Positions 1 through 4,287 of a stretch of DNA of 6,364 nt are shown one piece after another (position 1 is the stretch's first letter; each line of letters begins with the position of its first letter). Below the pieces are notes generated by a model, which was given only the letters and a program-made list of their open reading frames with translations, was not told the origin of the DNA and made no database searches. Origin of the DNA: Hyphomicrobiales bacterium (GTDB lineage Bacteria > Pseudomonadota > Alphaproteobacteria > Rhizobiales > Aestuariivirgaceae); assembly GCA_014380505.1 (NCBI GenBank), contig JACMJT010000008.1:1-6364 (forward strand), given 5' to 3'. Both the position numbers and the translations under genes were made by a program.

Positions 1-773
1 AGCGCCGTTGCCACCAGCCACGGCATGAAGCTGGCGTTCTCCACCGGGTCCCAGAACCACCAGCCGCCCCAGCCCAATTCGTAATAGGCCCACCAGGACC
101 CCATGGCGATGCCGATGGTCAAAAACATCCAGGCCGCGAGCGTCCACGGCCTCACCCAGCGCGCCCAGGCGGCATCGACTTTGCCATCTATCAGTGCGGC
201 GACCGCAAATGAGAAGGCAATCGAAAGACCGACGTATCCTGCGTAGAGAAACGGCGGATGGAAGGCCAATGCCGCATCCTGCAGGACGGGGTTGAGGCCA
301 TTGCCCTCGATGGGTGCTGGATCAAGCCTGGTGAAGGGATCGGACGTCAGAACCGAGAACGCCAGGAACGCAGCGCCAATCGAACCCTGAATGGCCAGCA
401 CACGGGACTTGAGTTCCAACGGCAGATTGCCGCCGAAGACAGCAACGGCTGCGCCAAAGACGGCGAGGATCAGCACCCACAGCAGCATCGAGCCCTCGTG
501 GTTTCCCCACACACCCGCGAATTTATAGATGAGGGGCTTCGCTGAATGGGAATTCTCGAAAACATTTTGAACCGAGAAATCGGAGATCACATAGGCATGG
601 GTCAGCGCCGCGAAAGCGACGGCGACCAGGGCGAGCTGCAGAAGTGCCGCCGGTACCGCCGTCCGCATCAGGCCGGAGTCGCCGCGCTGCGCGCCCGCCA
701 GCGGCACGGCAAATTGAAACAGCGCCACGGCGAGCGCCAGGATGAGTGCGAAGTGACCGGTCTCGGCGATCAT
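1..773 (-). CDS. ccmF: Cytochrome c heme lyase subunit CcmF, N-terminal part (runs off left edge)
   Basis: CcmF is the multi-spanning inner-membrane protein of cytochrome c maturation System I that takes heme from holo-CcmE and attaches it to apocytochrome c at the periplasmic face. The first 257 residues are present, about 40% of the usual roughly 650. The start at 773 has a strong AGGAGG Shine-Dalgarno at 781-786 with a 7-base spacer, and its ATGA overlaps the ccmE stop, indicating translational coupling. Visible landmarks are several hydrophobic segments from residue 8 onward, [11 protein letters not shown] at 89-99, the conserved histidine in FHPPFLY (H173, the same number as the conserved histidine of E. 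coli CcmF), and the tryptophan-rich WWD heme-handling segment at about 227-252, including [15 protein letters not shown]. The frame is open to the window edge with no defect. In related genomes ccmH and often a DegP-like protease gene follow, outside this window. Confidence 0.97.
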   Translation of the reverse strand, partial: MIAETGHFALILALAVALFQFAVPLAGAQRGDSGLMRTAVPAALLQLALVAVAFAALTHAYVISDFSVQNVFENSHSAKPLIYKFAGVWGNHEGSMLLWVLILAVFGAAVAVFGGNLPLELKSRVLAIQGSIGAAFLAFSVLTSDPFTRLDPAPIEGNGLNPVLQDAALAFHPPFLYAGYVGLSIAFSFAVAALIDGKVDAAWARWVRPWTLAAWMFLTIGIAMGSWWAYYELGWGGWWFWDPVENASFMPWLVATA

Positions 774-1210
774 GGCTGCCCCTCCTGCCACACGCCCTTT
801 TCCTTCAGCTTGTCAGCCAGATCCCTGGGCATGTAATTTTCATCATGCTTGGCCAGAACCGTATCCGCCACGAAGATGCCCGTGGCGTTGAGCATGCCCT
901 CGGCCACCACGCCTTGCCCTTCGCGGAAAAGATCGGGCAATTGGCCATTGTAGGTGACAGGCAACGTCTTGATCGTATCGGTGACGGTGAAACTGTTCAG
1001 CGTCCCTTCGCTCTTTTTCCAACTTCCCTTTTCCACAAGACCGCCAAGACGCAACCGCTGTCCGGGCTGCACGCCCTTTTCGGAAATCTCGCTGGGAGTA
1101 TAAAAAAATACAATCGTATCGCGCAGCGCAAAGAGCACGAGGCCAGCGGCAACGCCCAGCACGGCTAGGCCAGCGAGGATGACGGACAGCCGCTTCTGCT
1201 TGCGTGTCAT
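770..1210 (-). CDS. ccmE: Periplasmic heme chaperone CcmE
   Basis: CcmE binds heme covalently in the periplasm, receiving it from CcmC with CcmAB/CcmD and delivering it to CcmF. With the start at 1210 the protein has 146 residues, normal for the family. It begins with a basic MTRKQKR stretch followed by one signal-anchor transmembrane helix at about 9-30, then the beta-barrel (OB-fold) domain with [11 protein letters not shown] and a flexible C-terminal tail. The heme-binding motif is HDENY: H122 is the predicted covalent heme ligand and Y126 the accompanying tyrosine, matching H130 and Y134 of E. coli. A GTG at 1228 would add six residues, but ATG at 1210 gives the standard N-terminus and has an AGAGG Shine-Dalgarno 7 bases upstream. 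The gene lies 133 bp downstream of ccmI and its TGA overlaps the ccmF ATG. Confidence 0.97.
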   Translation of the reverse strand: MTRKQKRLSVILAGLAVLGVAAGLVLFALRDTIVFFYTPSEISEKGVQPGQRLRLGGLVEKGSWKKSEGTLNSFTVTDTIKTLPVTYNGQLPDLFREGQGVVAEGMLNATGIFVADTVLAKHDENYMPRDLADKLKEKGVWQEGQP

Positions 1211-1260
1211 CCCTTTTCCTCTTCGCACATAAGCGCGGCGGGTGCGGCACGCATGTTTAA

Positions 1261-1330
1261 TCTCTCCATCACCGGCCTCCGAGCCGGTGATCCAGACTGG
1301 ATGGCAGGGTCAAGCCCTGCCATGGAGAGA
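1261..1330. repeat. 70-bp three-stem palindromic intergenic element between ccmI and ccmE
   Basis: The element is delimited by a perfect 7-bp terminal inverted repeat, TCTCTCC at 1261-1267 and GGAGAGA at 1324-1330. Inside are two perfect 9-bp hairpins: 1268-1276 with 1283-1291 (loop CTCCGA) and 1301-1309 with 1315-1323 (loop TCAAG). They are separated by the small palindrome CCAGACTGG at 1292-1300. Folded, this forms a closed three-way cruciform. The GGGTCAAGCCC-type loop resembles palindromic repeats scattered through many alphaproteobacterial genomes, and the layout recalls the mosaic RIME elements of rhizobia; that assignment comes from memory of the families, not from a search. No flanking target duplication is evident. 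It lies inside the ccm transcription unit, 13 bp after the ccmI stop, and has no T-run, so it is more likely an RNA processing or stabilising structure, or an inert repeat, than a terminator. Confidence 0.85.
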
Positions 1331-1343
1331 TGCGAGTAATCGT

Positions 1344-2378
1344 TCACTCTATCCCCGCTTCCTTCGCCGATCCCTCGAGCGCGGACATGGCTTCCGGCTT
1401 GTCCTTGAATTGTTGGCGCGCCGCCTCGAGAGCGGCTCTCGCCTTCTCCCTCTCACCCAGCACGCCGCGGGCGCGGATCAGGCGTTGCCAGCCTTCGAGG
1501 TCGCCGCCATTGGCGGCAAGTTTCGCCTCGAGGCCATCGACCATGGATTTTATCATGGCGGCGCGGTCCGCCTCCGTCATATCAGCACTCAATTCCGCTT
1601 CGAGCGTGAAACGCAAGGGCGATTCCGGGGGCGTATCGGCGAGGAGAGATTGAAATGCGGCCAGCGCTTCCTCGCGCCGCCCTTCCTGCTTCAGGCCCAG
1701 CCCATGGAAATAGCGGGCCTTGGGCAGTTTCGGCTCGAGCTTCAGGGCTTCACCAAAGGCCCTTTGCGCTTCCGCCGTCACCATGCCCTGGCTGGCGAAC
1801 ACCAGCATCTCGCCATAGTCGGCGATCGTTTCCGGACTCGCCGGGCCCAGCCTCACGATATTGGCATAGGCGGTGGCCGCGTCGTCCCAGCGTTGCAGCC
1901 GCTTGTAGGCGGGCGCCAGCACCGTCCAGCCTTGAATGTCATCGGGCTGTTCCGCCAGATGGCGCTCCACCTTGGCGATCATGGCGTCGAAGTCCTGGTT
2001 CAGGATGGCATCCTCCAGCCGCGCGGCCAGCGGCACATCGGAGAGCTTAGGGCTGCCTCGTTGCAGATAGAGGGGCAACGCCACCACGGGAATCATCAGT
2101 ACGCCGAGGATCGCAATCCACGGCGCATGGGATGAGCCAGTGGACGCGCCGGGAATAGCCTGCAAAAGCCTGCGGGAGATTTCATTGCGCGCGGCCTCCG
2201 CTTCCGCCTCACCGATGACGCCCCGAGCCACGTCGCGGTCAAGCTCGCTCAGTTGGTCGCGGAATACCGCGCGGTCATAGTCCGAGCGATCCGCCACGGC
2301 GGGCTCTTGCCTGAAGGGCAGAAGCAGCCAGGCCATCGCGGCCAGGCTCATTACGGTCAACACCAGCCAGATCATCAT
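1344..2378 (-). CDS. ccmI: Cytochrome c maturation protein CcmI (CycH), TPR apocytochrome chaperone
   Basis: CcmI captures the C-terminal region of apocytochrome c in the periplasm and hands it to the CcmFH heme ligation complex. From the ATG at 2378 it has 344 residues. The first transmembrane helix is at about 3-21, followed by a cytoplasmic loop with the family's YDRAVFRDQLSELDRDVARG signature at about 34-53. A second helix lies at about 86-106, then a short PxL-type linker and a periplasmic TPR region at about 120-250, with a helical C-terminal part to 344. The frame extends upstream to 2477, but that extension would put a hydrophilic stretch before the first membrane helix and run into the soxB promoter region, so the MMIWLVLT start was chosen; the second ATG at 2375 is equally possible. 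There is no clear Shine-Dalgarno before either ATG, so a short or absent leader is possible. It is the first gene of the ccmI-E-F operon and divergent from soxB. Confidence 0.93.
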   Translation of the reverse strand: MMIWLVLTVMSLAAMAWLLLPFRQEPAVADRSDYDRAVFRDQLSELDRDVARGVIGEAEAEAARNEISRRLLQAIPGASTGSSHAPWIAILGVLMIPVVALPLYLQRGSPKLSDVPLAARLEDAILNQDFDAMIAKVERHLAEQPDDIQGWTVLAPAYKRLQRWDDAATAYANIVRLGPASPETIADYGEMLVFASQGMVTAEAQRAFGEALKLEPKLPKARYFHGLGLKQEGRREEALAAFQSLLADTPPESPLRFTLEAELSADMTEADRAAMIKSMVDGLEAKLAANGGDLEGWQRLIRARGVLGEREKARAALEAARQQFKDKPEAMSALEGSAKEAGIE

Positions 2379-2513
2379 GGGACCAGAAATACAATTATCC
2401 GCGCCATTTCTTTCAAGTGCCATTGTCGCATGGCGGCATTGGGGCGTCGGAAATTCCTTTGTAGCGGCAGCGTCCATTTGTTAGATAGCGCCCATCCCAA
2501 GGGGCAAAGCTTC
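2379..2513. promoter_or_regulatory. Divergent intergenic region for the ccmI and soxB operons
   Basis: Both operons must start from these 135 bases unless they use distant promoters. For ccmI (minus strand), TTGAAA (complement of 2411-2416) and TGTATT (complement of 2388-2393) are 17 bases apart, and GATAAT (complement of 2394-2399) is an alternative -10. Either would give a leader of roughly ten bases or fewer, which fits the missing Shine-Dalgarno of ccmI. For soxB (plus strand), TTGTAG at 2459-2464 and TAGATA at 2482-2487 are 17 bases apart but match consensus poorly. AAGGGG at 2499-2504 is a good soxB Shine-Dalgarno, 9 bases before the ATG. A small inverted repeat, GCCAT/ATGGC at 2419-2434, lies between the candidate promoters; calling it an operator would be guesswork. 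The region's role is an inference from gene orientation. Confidence 0.45.
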
Positions 2514-3767
2514 ATGAAGCCGCGATATTCCGTCTTCGCGCTGGCGCGCAATGCGATGAACTATCACAAGGACTGGGAGCGCGCCTGGCGCTCGCCCGCT
2601 CCCAAGGCTGAATATGACGCGGTGATCGTCGGCGCCGGCGGCCATGGCCTTGCCACCGCCTACTACCTCGCCAAGAACCATAAGATGACCAATATCGCCG
2701 TGGTCGAGAAGGGCTGGCTGGGCGGCGGCAACACGGGGCGCAACACCACCATCATCCGTTCCAACTATTTGCAGGATGCCTCCATCGCCATCTATGAGCT
2801 GGCGCGCTCGCTCTATGAGGACCTGTCGCAGGAGCTCAACTACAATGTCATGTTTTCTCCGCGCGGCGTCCTCATGCTGTGCCAGACGGAACACGAGTTC
2901 CGCGCCTTCAAGCGCACCGCCCACGCCAACCGCCTCGCCGGACTCGATTGCCGCATGATCGAGCCCGCCGAAGTCAAGGAGCTCGTCCCTATCATCAACG
3001 ACGATCCTTCGTGCCGTTATCCCATTCTCGGCGCCTACTACCAGCCGCGCGGCGGCACGGGCCGCCACGATGCCGTGGCCTGGGGCTATGCGCGGGGAGC
3101 CGACGCCATGGGCGTCGATATCATCCAGAACTGCGAAGTCATGGGCATCAACCGCGACGGCAACCAGGTCACCGGCCTTGAAACCACGCGGGGAACCATC
3201 CGTACCAAGAGGATTGGTGTGGTGACCGCGGGTCACGTCTCGACCATCACGGATATGGCGGGGGTACGTATGCCCATCGAGAGCCTGTGCCTGCAAGCGC
3301 TCGTCTCGGAGCCCATCAAGCCAATCATCGATTGCGTCGTCATGGCCAACACTGTCCACGGCTACATGAGCCAGTCGGACAAGGGCGAACTGGTGATCGG
3401 CGGCGGCACCGATCCCTACAACAACTATTCTCAGCGAGGCTCCTTCCCTTCGCTCGAACACACGATCACGGCACTGGTTGAAACTTTCCCGATCATTTCG
3501 CGCCTGCGCATGCTTCGCATGTGGGGCGGCGTCGTCGACATGACGGGCGACCGTTCGCCGATCATCGGCAAGACTCCGGTCGATGGCTTGTTCGTCAACT
3601 GCGGCTGGGGCACCGGCGGCTTCAAGTCCATTCCGGGTTCAGGCTTCGTCTTCGCCGATACCATCGCCAACGACCGTCCGCACCCCATCGCCGAACCCTT
3701 CGGCCTCAACCGTTTCGCCGAGGGCCGCCTGATAGACGAAAGCGTCGCAGCCGCGGTGGCGCACTGA
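2514..3767 (+). CDS. soxB: Heterotetrameric sarcosine oxidase, beta subunit (SoxB)
   Basis: SoxB carries the sarcosine oxidation site of the cytoplasmic alpha-beta-gamma-delta enzyme: it binds FAD non-covalently and, with the alpha subunit, covalent FMN, converting sarcosine to glycine with release of peroxide. The start at 2514 gives 417 residues, the usual length, the typical MKPRYSVFALARNAM opening, and an AAGGGG ribosome site. The same frame is open from 2253, but the extra 87 residues are unlike the family and cover the intergenic region. The Rossmann motif GAGGHG is at 40-45 after the VIV strand, followed by ATAYYLAK. GWLGGGNTGRNTTIIRSNY (67-85) is the family signature around the FAD. 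H185 in GRHDAVAWGYAR is the candidate covalent FMN histidine. The C-terminal flavin-binding stretches are DMTGDRSPIIG (342-352) and GWGTGGFKSIPG (364-375). It is the first gene of the sox operon. Confidence 0.97.
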   Translation: MKPRYSVFALARNAMNYHKDWERAWRSPAPKAEYDAVIVGAGGHGLATAYYLAKNHKMTNIAVVEKGWLGGGNTGRNTTIIRSNYLQDASIAIYELARSLYEDLSQELNYNVMFSPRGVLMLCQTEHEFRAFKRTAHANRLAGLDCRMIEPAEVKELVPIINDDPSCRYPILGAYYQPRGGTGRHDAVAWGYARGADAMGVDIIQNCEVMGINRDGNQVTGLETTRGTIRTKRIGVVTAGHVSTITDMAGVRMPIESLCLQALVSEPIKPIIDCVVMANTVHGYMSQSDKGELVIGGGTDPYNNYSQRGSFPSLEHTITALVETFPIISRLRMLRMWGGVVDMTGDRSPIIGKTPVDGLFVNCGWGTGGFKSIPGSGFVFADTIANDRPHPIAEPFGLNRFAEGRLIDESVAAAVAH

Positions 3768-3836
3768 TGGAGATGCTTTCCATAACTTTCCCTCCTCGCG
3801 CAGCGGGGAGGGTGGACGCCGAAGGCGGACGGGTGG

Positions 3837-3861
3837 GGTCTCTCCGCGTGAGAGGTCTTTT
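3837..3861 (+). terminator. Weak terminator-like hairpin in the centre of the soxB-soxD repeat
   Basis: GGTCTCTC at 3837-3844 pairs with GAGAGGTC at 3850-3857 (five Watson-Crick pairs next to the loop, then two G-U pairs and one G-C), loop CGCGT, followed directly by TTTT at 3858-3861. This has the shape of a weak Rho-independent terminator or attenuator in the direction of sox transcription. Against that, the T-run is only four long, the stem has wobble pairs, and the flanking arms could form the competing 12-bp pairing 3828-3839 with 3881-3892, which uses up part of the same bases. It might lower expression of soxD and soxA relative to soxB, or do nothing. Confidence 0.25.
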
Positions 3862-3934
3862 CCACCACCCGCGTTGCACCACCCCACCCGTCACGCTCTC
3901 GCGTGACACCTTCCCCGCGCTATCGCGCGAAGAG

Positions 3935-3941
3935 GGAGGAG
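3935..3941 (+). promoter_or_regulatory. soxD ribosome binding site contributed by the repeat arm
   Basis: GGAGGAG at 3935-3941 ends 7 bases before the soxD ATG at 3949 and is a strong Shine-Dalgarno. These bases are also the outer end of the right repeat arm (the complement of CTCCTCC, matching the TTCCCTCC end of the left arm). The translation signal of soxD therefore appears to be part of the repeat. The match is seen directly; its origin from the repeat is an inference. Confidence 0.8.
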
Positions 3942-3948
3942 TTTCACC

Positions 3949-4287
3949 ATGCTTCTGATCAAATGCCCCGTTTGCGGAGCTGAGGGCGACGAGACCGACT
4001 TCCATGCGGGCGGACAGGCGCATGTCCGCCGGCCCGCCACCCATGATCCCGTGAATATTACGGACGAGCAGCAGCGTGATTATCTGTTCATCCGCTACAA
4101 CCCCATGGGGCTTCACTTTGAGCGCTGGCGCTGCGATAGGGGCTGCGGCAAGTGGTTTCACGCCGCGCGCGATACCATGACCATGGAGTTCAAGGCCTTC
4201 TACGGCATCACCGAACTGCCGCCCGCCAAACTCATGGACCAAACGAAAGGTCCGTGGGCGGACTATTTCAGGGACAGGAAGGCATGA
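3949..4287 (+). CDS. soxD: Heterotetrameric sarcosine oxidase, delta subunit (SoxD)
   Basis: SoxD is the small zinc-binding structural subunit of the cytoplasmic sarcosine oxidase complex. The protein has 112 residues, in the normal range (about 90-115). It opens with MLLIKCPVCG, giving zinc ligands C6 and C9, and contains the family segments GGQAHVRRPA (21-30), YLFIRYNPMG (45-54) and HFERWRCDRGCGKWF (56-70), followed by ARDT. In the structurally known enzyme the remaining ligands are a histidine in the RWRH position and the cysteine of GC. Here the first of these is C62 and the second C66, so the site would be four cysteines unless H56 takes part. The start at 3949 has a strong GGAGGAG ribosome site. 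Its TGA overlaps the soxA ATG (ATGA at 4284-4287), indicating coupled translation. Confidence 0.95.
   Translation: MLLIKCPVCGAEGDETDFHAGGQAHVRRPATHDPVNITDEQQRDYLFIRYNPMGLHFERWRCDRGCGKWFHAARDTMTMEFKAFYGITELPPAKLMDQTKGPWADYFRDRKA

Larger units (their letters stand above)
3785..3943. repeat. Inverted pair of related GC-rich repeat arms filling the soxB-soxD gap
   Basis: The left arm (3785-3839) and the complement of the right arm (3881-3943) read as versions of one unit: ACT, a CCCTC-TCGCG stretch, GCGGGGA(A/G)GGTG, a small variable hairpin, then GACGGGTGGGGT. The last 12 bases are identical, giving a perfect inverted repeat, 3828-3839 with 3881-3892. Each arm has its own hairpins: 3790-3799 with 3803-3812 (ten pairs, one G-U), 3817-3820 with 3824-3827, 3890-3896 with 3901-3907 (loop TCTC), and 3916-3920 with 3925-3929 (loop TATC). 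The variable hairpins keep their pairing while differing in sequence, as expected if structure is selected. The centre (3840-3880) holds another short hairpin. This matches the general style of REP-like repeats in alphaproteobacteria. It separates soxB from soxD by 181 bp, where a short spacing would be expected, and runs into the soxD ribosome binding site. Confidence 0.85.

Noticed and set aside
1211..1228. GTG start six codons upstream of the chosen ccmE start
   Set aside because: The ATG at 1210 gives the standard MTRKQKR N-terminus and has AGAGG at proper spacing; the extension would contain that ribosome site.
1242..2135. Plus-strand open frame opposite ccmI
   Set aside because: It starts within the palindromic gap and runs antisense to the well-supported CcmI TPR protein; its product shows no family features.
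2403..2422. TGGCAC on the minus strand considered as a sigma-54 -24 element
   Set aside because: The GC expected at -12 with the fixed spacing is absent, so it does not fit a sigma-54 promoter.
2379..2477. Upstream extension of ccmI by 33 codons
   Set aside because: The added stretch is hydrophilic, precedes a membrane helix that normally starts the protein, and occupies the divergent intergenic region.
2253..2513. Upstream extension of soxB by 87 codons
   Set aside because: The extension covers the ccmI start and the divergent promoter region and is unlike any SoxB N-terminus, whereas ATG 2514 has an AAGGGG ribosome site and gives the family-typical MKPRYSVFAL start.
2481..3461. Long open frame antisense to soxB
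   Set aside because: It is a GC-skew shadow of soxB: it lies wholly opposite a clearly real gene and shows no recognisable domain.
3785..3943. CRISPR-like array
   Set aside because: There are only two related arms, in inverted orientation, with no regular spacers or direct repeats of array type.
3767..3958. Short plus-strand reading frame starting ATGGAGATG right at the soxB stop and running to 3958
   Set aside because: It reads straight through the inverted-arm repeat, overlaps the soxD start in another frame, has no ribosome site of its own that differs from soxB coding sequence, and its proline/arginine-rich product is what such GC-rich repeats encode by chance.
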